Shown here: positions 34,471-42,224 of the stretch, one piece after another
Numbering within the stretch: the first letter of the stretch is position 1
Layout: every line of letters starts with the position of its first letter
DNA from: Comamonas sp. NLF-1-9
GTDB taxonomy: Bacteria > Pseudomonadota > Gammaproteobacteria > Burkholderiales > Burkholderiaceae_C
Assembly (NCBI RefSeq): GCF_019195435.1
Contig: NZ_CP078069.1
Location: 1,984,001-2,048,000 of the forward strand
Reading direction: 5' to 3'
DNA length: 64,000 nucleotides
Translations under genes and position numbers: made by a program
Notes under the pieces: model-generated
Database searches by the model: none
Seen by the model: only the letters and a program-made list of their open reading frames with translations
What the model was told of the DNA's origin: nothing

Positions 34471-36114
34471 CTACATCCGCGCCACGCCGAACTGCAGCGG
34501 CCGCAGCTCGCGCGCCGCGCCTTCGGCGATGGTCGAGAGGCAAAAGCCCAGCACCGCGCGCGTGTCGCGCGGGTCGATCACGCCGTCGTCCAGCAGCGTG
34601 CCGCTGGTGGCGAAGGCGTCCTGCTGGCGCTCGAACATCGCGACCACCGCGTCGAACTGCTGTTGCATCTTTTGCGCATCCGGCTCCGCTCCCTTTCTCT
34701 TGAGCGCGGCCTCGGTGACGATGCGCATGGTGCCCGCCGCCTGCTCGCCGCCCATCACCGCCGTCGTCGCGCCCGGCCAGGAAAAGAGAAAGCGCGGCGC
34801 AAACCCGCGCCCGCACATGCCGTAGTTGCCCGCGCCAAAGCTCGCGCCGCACTGAATGGTGAGCTGCGGCACGGTGGCATTGGTCACCGCCTGGATCATC
34901 TTGCTGCCGTGCTTGATGATGCCGCCCTGCTCCATCTCCTTGCCCACCATGTAGCCGGTGGTGTTCTGCAGATAAACGATGGGGTGGCCGAGCTGGCACA
35001 TCCACTGGATGAAGTGCGTCGCCTTGTTGGCGCCGGCGATGTCGATCGGCCCGTTGTTGGTGATGAGGCCCACCGCATGCCCCTGGATGGCCGCCTGCGC
35101 GCAGACCGTGGCCATGCCGTAGCCGCTCTTGAATTCCAGCAACGCGCCGCCATCGACGAGGCGCGCCGCCACCTCGCGCATGTCCACCGGTTCGCGGTGG
35201 TGCGCGGGCATCAGGGTCAGCAGTTCGTCCACCGGCCAGGGCGGTTCGGCGTATCCTGTTTCAATAGCTGCCAGCGCTTGTCCAGCAAGCGTTTGAGGCC
35301 GATTTGACCAGTATAGTTGCGCCATAACCCGCCGCGCCATGCCAAGCGCCTCGCGGTCGTCCTGCGCCAGGTATTCGCCCAGGCCAGAGACCGTGGTGTG
35401 CATCAGCGCGCCGCCCAGTTCTTCTTCCGTCGCCACCTCGCCAGTGGCGGCCTTGAGCAGCGGCGGGCCGGCCAGGAAGGCGCGCGAGCGGCCCTCGACC
35501 ATGATGACGATGTCCGACAGCCCCGGCATGTAGGCCCCGCCCGCCGTGCCCGAGCCGTGCTGCACGGTGATGACCGGAATGCCCGCACTGGAGAGCCGCG
35601 CCAGGTTGCGAAACATGCTGCCGCCGTAAACGAAACCCTCGACGCGGTAGCGCATCAGATTCGCGCCCGCGCTCTCCACCAGATGGATGAAGGGCAGGCG
35701 CTCTTGCAGCGCGATCTCCTGCACGCGCAGGATCTTGTCCAGGCCCATGGGCTGGATCGCGCCCGCCTCTATGCCCGAATCGCTCGCCACCACCATGCAG
35801 CGCGTGCCCGAGATGAAACCTATGCCCGCGATGATGCCGCCGCCGGGCACGGACTTTTCGGCATCGGGCACGTCGTGCAGAAAACCCGCGAGCGAGCACA
35901 GCGGCAGCCACGGCGCCCCGGCATCGAGCAGCAGCGCCACGCGCTCGCGCGGCAAAAGCTGATGGCGCCTGGCAAAGCGCGGCCCGGCCTGCGCCGAGGC
36001 GTCTTGCGCGCGCTGCTCCAGCGCCCGCAGCTGCGCGATGCGCGCGAGCATATGCGCGCGCCGCTGCTGCGCCTGGGCGCTGGCCGCGTTCCAGCGCGAT
36101 GCGAACGCGCTCAT
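34471..36114 (-). CDS. atuC: Acyl-CoA carboxylase beta subunit (AtuC/geranyl-CoA carboxylase-like) with a repeat insertion
   Basis: 547 residues, carboxyltransferase with two crotonase-like halves. GFISGTRCMVVASDSGIEAG, QHGSGTAGGAYMPGLSD in the first half and NTTGYMVGKEMEQGGIIKHGSKM, GASFGAGNYGMCGRGF in the second are typical of MccB/AtuC/LiuB. It transfers carboxyl from biotin to the acyl-CoA. About 17 residues (LYWSNRPQTLAGQALAAIET) near 270-290 are encoded by a dispersed repeat (35259-35310), between the halves. The start overlaps the upstream SDR stop by 4 bp. Substrate is inferred from the neighbourhood. Confidence 0.88.
   Translation of the reverse strand: MSAFASRWNAASAQAQQRRAHMLARIAQLRALEQRAQDASAQAGPRFARRHQLLPRERVALLLDAGAPWLPLCSLAGFLHDVPDAEKSVPGGGIIAGIGFISGTRCMVVASDSGIEAGAIQPMGLDKILRVQEIALQERLPFIHLVESAGANLMRYRVEGFVYGGSMFRNLARLSSAGIPVITVQHGSGTAGGAYMPGLSDIVIMVEGRSRAFLAGPPLLKAATGEVATEEELGGALMHTTVSGLGEYLAQDDREALGMARRVMAQLYWSNRPQTLAGQALAAIETGYAEPPWPVDELLTLMPAHHREPVDMREVAARLVDGGALLEFKSGYGMATVCAQAAIQGHAVGLITNNGPIDIAGANKATHFIQWMCQLGHPIVYLQNTTGYMVGKEMEQGGIIKHGSKMIQAVTNATVPQLTIQCGASFGAGNYGMCGRGFAPRFLFSWPGATTAVMGGEQAAGTMRIVTEAALKRKGAEPDAQKMQQQFDAVVAMFERQQDAFATSGTLLDDGVIDPRDTRAVLGFCLSTIAEGAARELRPLQFGVARM
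35259..35310. repeat. Dispersed AGCT-hairpin repeat in frame within the carboxylase beta gene
   Basis: TTTCAATAGCTGCCAG, hairpin CGCTTG-TCCAG-CAAGCG (35275-35291), then TTTGAGGCCGATTTGACC. It matches the intergenic copy at 13251 and the copy inside atuA at 27313. Confidence 0.78.
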
Positions 36115-37013
36115 GCACCGCCCCCTTCGTCATCGGCGAACACCTTGGGCGTGACCGCGCGATGAAAGCCGTTGAATGCGCGCACCGCCGGGCGCTGCTG
36201 CACTTCACGCGGCGGCAGCTGCATCGGCCAGCCCATGCGCACCTGCGGGCGCGCGCCGTCGATGCGCAGCACGCTGCCGCTGATGAAGTTGGCCGCGGGA
36301 CTGAGCAGAAAGGCAATCGCCGCGGACACCTCGGCCTCGGTGCCAAAGCGACCCAGCGGCACGGTGCGGCGCATGGCGCGCAGCATATCGCCGGCCTCGG
36401 GCGGGTAGTGGTCCATGCCGCTGGAGGCGATGTAGCCCGGCGCCACCGCGTTCACGCGCACGCCGCTCCTGGCCCATTCGGCGGCAGCCGTCTCGGTGAA
36501 GCTCACCATGCCCGCGCGCGCCGCGCCGCTGTGGCCCATGTTGGGCATCGAACCCCACATGTCGGCAACGATGTTCACGATGGCCCCGCCCTGCGCCTGC
36601 ATGCTTTGCAGATAGCACTCGCGCGCCACCAGAAAACCGCCGGTCAGATTGGTGTTGACCACCGCCTCCCAGCCCTTGGCGCTGATCTTTTCCAGCGGCG
36701 TCATGTACTGCCCGCCGGCGTTGTTCACCAGCGCATCGATGCGTCCGTGCGCGGCGACGACGGCGCCGACCATCGCCACGACCCCCGCCTCGTCGCGGAT
36801 GTCGCACACCCGCGTGTCGGCCTGGCCACCGTCCTGAGCGATCTCGGCGGCCACCGCCTGCAATTTTTCAGGCTTGCGCCCCACCAGCACCACGCGCGCG
36901 CCAAGCGCTGCAAGTTCATGCGCGCTGCAACGCCCTATGCCCGAACCGCCGCCGGTCACGACGATGGTCTGCCCGGCAAACAGACCGGGCGTAAAAATCG
37001 ATTGGTAATTCAT
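36111..37013 (-). CDS. SDR family oxidoreductase, enoyl-CoA reductase-like (AtuG/PECR-like)
   Basis: 300 residues. Cofactor motif VVTGGGSGIGRC, NNAGGQYMTPLEKIS, and NAVAPGYI. The usual Y-x-x-x-K is replaced by HSGAARAGMVSFTETAAAEWA, the form seen in peroxisomal trans-2-enoyl-CoA reductase and dienoyl-CoA reductase relatives. It probably acts on a CoA thioester of the pathway. The start at 37013 overlaps the TetR stop by 4 bp and the stop overlaps the carboxylase start by 4 bp, so TetR, SDR and AtuC are translationally coupled. Confidence 0.85.
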   Translation of the reverse strand: MNYQSIFTPGLFAGQTIVVTGGGSGIGRCSAHELAALGARVVLVGRKPEKLQAVAAEIAQDGGQADTRVCDIRDEAGVVAMVGAVVAAHGRIDALVNNAGGQYMTPLEKISAKGWEAVVNTNLTGGFLVARECYLQSMQAQGGAIVNIVADMWGSMPNMGHSGAARAGMVSFTETAAAEWARSGVRVNAVAPGYIASSGMDHYPPEAGDMLRAMRRTVPLGRFGTEAEVSAAIAFLLSPAANFISGSVLRIDGARPQVRMGWPMQLPPREVQQRPAVRAFNGFHRAVTPKVFADDEGGGA

Positions 37014-37669
37014 GCCTTCCCCGCAAAAAGACGCAAGGCCTCGTCCGCCAGTTGATCGAGCGAGCACCCGCCGCGCACGCGAAACCACTGCACCGACCAG
37101 TTGAGCGCGCCAAAGATGAACAGCCGCGCGATCGCCGGCTCGGCGCGCAAGTCGCCCTGCGCGGCCAGCTTTTCCAGCGCCGGCATCCAGGCCGCCTCGT
37201 AGGCATCCTTGACCTGCGAGACACCTTTTTTCTGCGCCGCCGTGAGCGAGCGCCACTCGTAGAGCATCACCGGAATGAAGCCGCTTTGCGGCCCCAGCAG
37301 GATGTCGAAATGATGGCGTATCAGCGCGCGCAGCCGGGCGTGCGCGTCGGCCTCGGGCGCGAGCTGCTCCAGCGCCTGCCGCTGGCTCGCCAGCGCGCCC
37401 TCCATGCCCTCGCGCATCACCGCGTACAAGAGCGCGCTCTTGCTTTTGAAGTAATAGAACGGCGAGCCGCTGTGCATGCCCACCGCCGCCGCAATGTCGC
37501 GCGTCGTGGTCGCCGCGTAGCCCTTGACCAGGAACAGGCGCGCCGCCTGCTCCATCAGCTCGCGCCGGCGCCCACTCTCATCGAGATGCTGCGCACTCTT
37601 GCGCGGGCGCCCGCGCGGGCGACGTGGCGCGGCTTGCACCGCCGGGTCTTGCGCATGGGTCTCGGACAT
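37010..37669 (-). CDS. TetR/AcrR family transcriptional regulator of the atu-type cluster
   Basis: 219 residues. After an Arg/Pro-rich start (RRPRGRPRKS) comes the TetR helix-turn-helix: LMEQAARLFLVKGYAATTTRDIAAAVGMHSGSPFYYFKSK, here quoted only in part by its ends. The C-terminal ligand domain is typical of acyl-CoA or fatty-acid-responsive TetR proteins, but the ligand is unknown. It is the first gene of the operon and so should control its own expression. The -10 box ends 6 nt before the ATG, suggesting a leaderless or near-leaderless message. Confidence 0.88.
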   Translation of the reverse strand: MSETHAQDPAVQAAPRRPRGRPRKSAQHLDESGRRRELMEQAARLFLVKGYAATTTRDIAAAVGMHSGSPFYYFKSKSALLYAVMREGMEGALASQRQALEQLAPEADAHARLRALIRHHFDILLGPQSGFIPVMLYEWRSLTAAQKKGVSQVKDAYEAAWMPALEKLAAQGDLRAEPAIARLFIFGALNWSVQWFRVRGGCSLDQLADEALRLFAGKA

Positions 37670-37675
37670 GCGCGC

Positions 37676-37714
37676 AGATTAGCAAAGCACCTGAATTTAA
37701 TCAAGCGCTTGCTT
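37676..37714 (-). promoter_or_regulatory. Promoter and operator of the atu-type operon
   Basis: On the minus strand TTGATT (37699-37704) and TAATCT (37676-37681) are spaced 17 bp. The palindrome CAAGCGCTTG (37702-37711), in the longer AATCAAGCGCTTGCTT, overlaps the -35 box, a classic repressor position. The start point would fall at or next to the TetR ATG (37669). Confidence 0.62.
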
Positions 37715-37760
37715 CGTAAAAATATTCGTCTTGCCTGGCCCGGGCACAAGACCACAGGAG

Positions 37761-37782
37761 GACTATATTCAGACCCATAGTC
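37761..37782. promoter_or_regulatory. Operator-like inverted repeat and -10 box of the parDE-type operon
   Basis: GACTAT (37761-37766) and ATAGTC (37777-37782) are exact inverted copies with a 10-bp spacer, overlapping a -10-like TATATT (37764-37769). AGGAGG of the antitoxin follows at 37786-37791. Confidence 0.6.
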
Positions 37783-37796
37783 ATCAGGAGGCCGCC

Positions 37797-38099
37797 GTGC
37801 GTTACTCCACGCAGATCAAGCCCATCAGCTACCTCAAGGCCAATGCAGCCCAGATCCTGCAGGATCTGGGCGAGCAGCGCGAGCCCCTGGTCATCACCCA
37901 GAACGGCGAGGCCAAGGCGGTATTGCAGGACGTGGTTTCTTTCGAGCAGACGCAGGAGACCCTGGCTCTGCTCAAGCTACTCGCCCTGAGCCGCCAGGAT
38001 GTTCAAGCCGGTCGACTGAGCCCCGCGGAAGAAGTGCATTCACGGCTGCGCGCCAAGTTGGCGCAATTGCGCACAGCCGCTGACACGTCGGCAAAATGA
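37797..38099 (+). CDS. Type II antitoxin, Phd/YefM family
   Basis: 100 residues. QIKPISYLKANAAQILQDLG and PLVITQNGEAKAVLQDV are the Phd/YefM fold: an N-terminal DNA-binding dimer whose core strand is VITQNGEAKAVL. The C-terminal half should wrap the toxin. The start is a GTG at 37797 with AGGAGG 6 nt upstream; an in-frame longer reading from 37731 crosses the operator. It overlaps the toxin by 4 bp. Confidence 0.88.
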   Translation: MRYSTQIKPISYLKANAAQILQDLGEQREPLVITQNGEAKAVLQDVVSFEQTQETLALLKLLALSRQDVQAGRLSPAEEVHSRLRAKLAQLRTAADTSAK

Positions 38100-38437
38100 A
38101 AACCCGGCCAGCAAGCCATTCGGTGCTGATCACCGAGGCCCCACATGGTGATCTTCTGGACATCGTGGATTACATCGCCGCGACAGACGGCGCGCTGCGC
38201 GCCGATCAAATCCTGGACGGCCTGATGCGCGCCATCCACGGCTTTGCAAACCTGCCTGAGCGCGGCAGCTACCCGCCGGAGCTGCTCGCGCTCGGCATCA
38301 AGGACTACCGCCAGACCCTGCACAAGCCCTGGCGCATCCTCTACGGCATCGAGGCGCAGCACGTCATCGTTCACCTGGTGGCAGACAGTCGGCGCAATTT
38401 CCGCTCCTTGCTGACCCGGCGCTTGCTGCATGGCTGA
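38096..38437 (+). CDS. RelE/ParE family toxin
   Basis: 113 residues. APHGDLLDIVDYIAATDG, FANLPERGSYPPELLALGIKDYRQTLHKPWRILYGIE (ends only) and VIVHLVADSRRNFRSLL fit the RelE/ParE fold: helical hairpin then a beta sheet with the conserved PWRILYxIE strand. ParE members poison gyrase, RelE members cut mRNA; sequence alone does not decide. Second gene of the module; a terminator follows. Confidence 0.88.
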   Translation: MKTRPASHSVLITEAPHGDLLDIVDYIAATDGALRADQILDGLMRAIHGFANLPERGSYPPELLALGIKDYRQTLHKPWRILYGIEAQHVIVHLVADSRRNFRSLLTRRLLHG

Positions 38438-38474
38438 ACGGCCCGCTGCGCGGCCCGCCTCCCTGACGGGAGGG

Positions 38475-38512
38475 CTGATTTCAGCAGTTGCTGAAATCAG
38501 GCTTTCTCTTTT
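38475..38512 (+). terminator. Intrinsic terminator of the toxin-antitoxin operon, inside the 3' end of the opposing gene
   Basis: CTGATTTCAGCA-GT-TGCTGAAATCAG is a perfect 12-bp inverted repeat, followed by GCTTTCTCTTTT. It overlaps the last codons and stop (38481-38483) of the enoyl-CoA hydratase on the other strand. A second short hairpin, CCTCCC-TGAC-GGGAGG, precedes it (38458-38473). Confidence 0.8.
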
Positions 38513-39272
38513 CAACGAACGCGGTGAAGGCTTCGCGCGCTGATGGCGTGCGCATCAAGCGCGAGAAGGACTGGGCCTCTTCGGTCATGCGCTCGATCAC
38601 GGCGGGTGTCTGGCCGCCCTTCATCAGGCGCTTGGTCTCGATCAGCGCGCTCAGAGGCTTGGCGGCGAGTTTTTTTGCCTGCTGCCCGGCGATGGCGTTG
38701 CATTCGGTCGGCGGCACCACGCGGTTGACCAGGCCGACTTCCAGCGCCGCCTCGGCCATGAAGGGCTCGCCCAGCATCAGCGCCTCGGCCGCGCGGTGAT
38801 GGCCCAGCATTTGCGGCAGCAGCAGGCTGGAGGCCGCCTCCGGGCACAGCCCGAGGTTGACGAAGGGCAGCGCAAAGGCCGCGTTGTCGCCCGCGTAGAC
38901 CAGGTCGCAGTGCAGCAGCAGCGTGGTGCCTACGCCCACGGCAGGGCCGCAGACGGCGGCGACGAGCGGTTTGGGGAAAGTGGCGATGGCGTTGAGAAAG
39001 CGCCAGACGGCGCGCTGCGTCAAGTCGCCGCCTTGCGCCTCGCCGCCCTGGCGCAGGAAGTCGCCAATGTCGTTGCCGGCGCTGAACACCGTCGCGTCGC
39101 CCTGAAACAGCACGCAGCGCACGCTCGGGTCTTCGGCGGCGGCCGTGAGCACCTCGGCCATCTCGCCATACATGCGCTCGGTGAAGGAATTCTTCTTGTC
39201 CAGCCGGTTGAAGGTGATGGTGCTCACGCCGCCCTCGACGTGCACCAGGATGTCTTGCGTTGCTGCGTTCAT
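38481..39272 (-). CDS. Enoyl-CoA hydratase
   Basis: 263 residues. Oxyanion motifs VFSAGNDIGDFL and GPAVGVGTTLLLHCDLVYAG, and LGLCPEAASSLLLPQMLG, place it in the crotonase family of the PaaG/ECH-isomerase type; the second acidic residue is Glu in CPEAA. It hydrates or isomerises enoyl-CoA in the fatty-acid operon. It is 4 bp after the thioesterase gene. Its 3' end doubles as the opposing operon's terminator. Confidence 0.87.
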   Translation of the reverse strand: MNAATQDILVHVEGGVSTITFNRLDKKNSFTERMYGEMAEVLTAAAEDPSVRCVLFQGDATVFSAGNDIGDFLRQGGEAQGGDLTQRAVWRFLNAIATFPKPLVAAVCGPAVGVGTTLLLHCDLVYAGDNAAFALPFVNLGLCPEAASSLLLPQMLGHHRAAEALMLGEPFMAEAALEVGLVNRVVPPTECNAIAGQQAKKLAAKPLSALIETKRLMKGGQTPAVIERMTEEAQSFSRLMRTPSAREAFTAFVEKRKPDFSNC

Positions 39273-39276
39273 GCTC

Positions 39277-40113
39277 TCATTCCTTGTAGTAGACGATCTG
39301 CTGCGTGGTCGCCAGCATTTGGCCGGCCTGGTTCCACAGCTGCGCCGTCTGGTCGAAAAAGCCGCCGCGGTATTCCTGCCCGCGCGCCTGCGCCAGCAGC
39401 CAGCCGCTGCCGGTCTCGGCCAGCAAGGCGCTGCCGGCGTGAAAGTACACCGTCATAGACACCGTGCCCGCCGGCACCTGCAGCGCGCGGCGGCGCCAGA
39501 TGCGCGGGTAGAACACGTCGCACAGCGCCGCCAGCGCCGCAAAGTCCAGCGCGCGCTCTGGCGCGTCGCGCACCCACAGCCGGGTGAGGCTGTCGCGCTC
39601 GGCGCCGTCCCATTGGCGCGGCGGCATGCCGCTGACGGGGCGCATGGCGTAGCGGTTGATCCACTGCACCGGTATCGGCTGCTCCACCTGCGTGCAGGCT
39701 TCGGGTGCGGGCGCCTCGGGCATGGGCAGGTCGCTCGCGCTCCAGGTCTCGCGGCGCAGCGCCGTGATGGCCGTGGCCGTGGTCATTACCTGGGCCTGGC
39801 CGTCCTTGTCCGGCTGCACCAGTTGCAGCCACCAGTGCTGGGTCGATCGCGTGGTGCGCACCGCCGTCGCCCGGATCTCGAACGGCCCCTCGCCCACGGC
39901 CCCGGCGTAGTTCACGGTGAGCGACAGCGGCTCGCCCAGGCGCGCCGGGTGCTGCATCACCGCCTGCAGCAGCGTGGCCGCGGTGACGCCGCCGAACGGG
40001 CCGACCATGTTCCAGTAGGTTGCGGTAGTTCGGCCGGTGAAGGTGTCGGCGCCTGCGGCGGTCAACGCAAGCGCATCGTCCAGAGGGTGCAAAGAAGGGT
40101 TCATGGCAGTCAT
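39277..40113 (-). CDS. Acyl-CoA thioesterase, double-hotdog TesB-like
   Basis: 278 residues. Two hotdog halves: GRTTATYWNMVGPFGGVTAATLLQAV with YAGAVGEGPFEIRATAVR in the first and DVFYPRIW, VSMTVYFH and GFFDQTAQLW in the second. The family hydrolyses acyl-CoA and is often part of fatty-acid degradation operons, perhaps to release stalled CoA. The start at 40113 is favoured by the ATGA overlap with the hydrolase; an ATG at 40104 is an alternative. Confidence 0.83.
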   Translation of the reverse strand: MTAMNPSLHPLDDALALTAAGADTFTGRTTATYWNMVGPFGGVTAATLLQAVMQHPARLGEPLSLTVNYAGAVGEGPFEIRATAVRTTRSTQHWWLQLVQPDKDGQAQVMTTATAITALRRETWSASDLPMPEAPAPEACTQVEQPIPVQWINRYAMRPVSGMPPRQWDGAERDSLTRLWVRDAPERALDFAALAALCDVFYPRIWRRRALQVPAGTVSMTVYFHAGSALLAETGSGWLLAQARGQEYRGGFFDQTAQLWNQAGQMLATTQQIVYYKE

Positions 40114-41003
40114 GGAGCGCGAGTGTGCCCTTGCTGCGCCAGCGCTTCGGTCGTCTGCGCGACGCCGCACCAGGCGCGCAGCACCGCATCGGCATGGGGC
40201 CAGAGCAGCGTCTCGAAGCGCGGCTTGAAGAAGCCCAGGTGCCCTATGCGCTGGCCGCCCGCCTCCTGCGCGCCCAAGCTCTGCACCCGCTGCGCCGCGC
40301 CGGGGTACATGGCCAGCAGGTCGTGGTTGGCCTGCTCGCTCATCATCTCGTCGTCCATCATGCGCAGCAGATGGATGGGAAAGCGCACGCGCGCATAGCT
40401 TTCCACCGCCTGCTCCGCGCCCATGGCGTAGCGCGGGTGCAGGCACCAGCGGCGCCATTGCCAGGCGATGCTCGCGGGCAGGTCGCCCACCATGCCCAGG
40501 CGCGCGCCCGGGAAATAGCCGGCCCACCACGTCGCCGCCGGCATGACCAGATACCAAAACGGCAGGATGCGCCGCCTGAGCTGCGGCGCATTCACGCGCC
40601 AATAGCCGCTGCCTGCGGCCACGGCCAGCAGGCCGCCCACGTCCTGCGGCCGGCTGAACAGCCCCGGCAGTTGCGCGCCCAGGCTGTGGCCAATGAGGTA
40701 GAGCGGGCGCCCCGGCAGTTGCGCCCGGGCATGGGCGATGACGGCTTCGTAGTCGCGCACCCAGTCCTGCATCGAGGGCCGCGCGTCGCGCATCGGCCCG
40801 GCGAGCGATTCGCCCTGGCCACGCCAGTCGAAGGTGTAGACGCGCCAGCCCTGCGCCGCCAGCCAGACGGCAAAGTCCTGGTAGTAGCGCTGGTGCACGC
40901 CCACCGCATTGCCGATGACCACGCTGGCATGCGCCGCGCCCGCGCCGTCAAAACGCCGGACGGCGACTGGCGCGCCGCTGCCCGTGAGCGTGAACGCCTG
41001 CAT
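40110..41003 (-). CDS. Alpha/beta hydrolase
   Basis: 297 residues. The nucleophile elbow is GHSLGAQ (Ser), preceded by the oxyanion region VIGNAVGVHQRYY and FDWRGQGES. The catalytic Asp and His are in the C-terminal half (DDEMMSEQ and GHLGFF regions are candidates). Esterase, lipase or thioesterase activity is possible. It lies 16 bp after the thiolase gene, in one transcript with the fatty-acid genes. Confidence 0.85.
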   Translation of the reverse strand: MQAFTLTGSGAPVAVRRFDGAGAAHASVVIGNAVGVHQRYYQDFAVWLAAQGWRVYTFDWRGQGESLAGPMRDARPSMQDWVRDYEAVIAHARAQLPGRPLYLIGHSLGAQLPGLFSRPQDVGGLLAVAAGSGYWRVNAPQLRRRILPFWYLVMPAATWWAGYFPGARLGMVGDLPASIAWQWRRWCLHPRYAMGAEQAVESYARVRFPIHLLRMMDDEMMSEQANHDLLAMYPGAAQRVQSLGAQEAGGQRIGHLGFFKPRFETLLWPHADAVLRAWCGVAQTTEALAQQGHTRAP

Positions 41004-41019
41004 GGCGTGCGCCCGGCGC

Positions 41020-42222
41020 TCAGACGCGCTCGAAAATGCCCGCCGCCCCCTGGCCCATGCCCACGCACATCGTGACCATGCCGTACTTCAGCTTCTCGCG
41101 CTGCAGCGCGTGCACCACCGTGGCCGAGCGGATCGCGCCGGTTGCGCCCAGCGGGTGACCAAGCGAGATCGCGCCGCCCATGGGGTTGACCACCTCGGTG
41201 TTGAGCCCCAGCGTGTTGATCACCGCCAGCGACTGGGCGGCAAAGGCTTCGTTGAGCTCTATCCAGCCCATGTCCTCGTGCTTGAGGCCGGCGAGCTTGA
41301 GCGCCGCCGGAATCGCATCGATCGGCCCCACCCCCATGATCTCGGGGCGCACGCCGCGGTTGGCAAAGCTGACAAAACGCGCCAGGGGCTTGAGGTTGAA
41401 GCGCTTGAGCGCCGCCTCGCTCGCCAGAATCAGCGCACCCGCGCCATCGCTCGTCTGGCTGCTGTTGCCCGCGGTCACCGTGCCGCGCGCGGCAAACACG
41501 GTGCGCAGCTTGGCCAGGCCCTCGAGCGTGGTGTCGGGGCGCGGGCCTTCGTCCAGGTTCACGGTGCGCGTCTTCACTACGGGCTCGCCCGAAGCCAGGT
41601 CAAGGCCGCGGTCGGTCACCTCGATCGGCGTGATCTCATCGGCAAAACGCCCGGCCTGCTGCGCGGCAATCGAGCGCCGGTGCGATTCCAGCGCAAACGC
41701 GTCCTGCGCTTCGCGCGTCACCTTCCACTGCTGGGCGACCTTCTCGGCGGTGAGGCCCATGCCGTAGGCAATGCCCACGTCCTCGTCGCCGCCCGCGAAG
41801 ATGCTGGGCGAAAGACTCGGGCTGTTGCCCATCATGGGCACCATGCTCATGCTCTCCACGCCGGCGGCGATCATCACCTCGGCCTCGCCCACGCGGATGC
41901 GGTCGGCCGCCATCTGCACGGCGGTCAGGCCCGAGGCGCAAAAGCGGTTGACCGTCACCCCGCCCACGCTCTTGGGCAGGCCGGCCAGCACCGCGGCAAT
42001 GCGCGCCACGTTCAGGCCTTGCTGCGCCTCGGGGATGGCGCAGCCGGCAATCACGTCTTCCACCGCCGCCGGGTCCAGCGTCGGCACCTGCGCCAGCGCC
42101 GCGCGCAAGATGGTAGCCAGCAGGTCGTCGGGCCGGTAGTTGCGGAAAAAGCCCTTGTGCGATTTGCCTATCGGCGTGCGCGTGGCGGCGACGATGTAGG
42201 CGTCCTGGATTTGCTTGCTCAT
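41020..42222 (-). CDS. Acetyl-CoA C-acyltransferase (thiolase, FadA-like)
   Basis: 400 residues. Nucleophile Cys95 in [26 protein letters not shown], His in [15 protein letters not shown] and Cys in MVTMCVGMGQGAAG. It cleaves 3-ketoacyl-CoA and would act with the FadB-like protein at 43317. The ATG at 42222 has AAGGAG 7 nt upstream; that site overlaps the last codons of the DUF559 gene. Confidence 0.93.
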   Translation of the reverse strand: MSKQIQDAYIVAATRTPIGKSHKGFFRNYRPDDLLATILRAALAQVPTLDPAAVEDVIAGCAIPEAQQGLNVARIAAVLAGLPKSVGGVTVNRFCASGLTAVQMAADRIRVGEAEVMIAAGVESMSMVPMMGNSPSLSPSIFAGGDEDVGIAYGMGLTAEKVAQQWKVTREAQDAFALESHRRSIAAQQAGRFADEITPIEVTDRGLDLASGEPVVKTRTVNLDEGPRPDTTLEGLAKLRTVFAARGTVTAGNSSQTSDGAGALILASEAALKRFNLKPLARFVSFANRGVRPEIMGVGPIDAIPAALKLAGLKHEDMGWIELNEAFAAQSLAVINTLGLNTEVVNPMGGAISLGHPLGATGAIRSATVVHALQREKLKYGMVTMCVGMGQGAAGIFERV

Positions 42223-42224
42223 GG

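Noticed and set aside
37010..37669. TetR start placed further downstream because the promoter leaves no leader
   Set aside because: The ATG at 37669 gives a normal Arg-rich TetR N-terminus, and leaderless regulators are known; the choice is kept but flagged.
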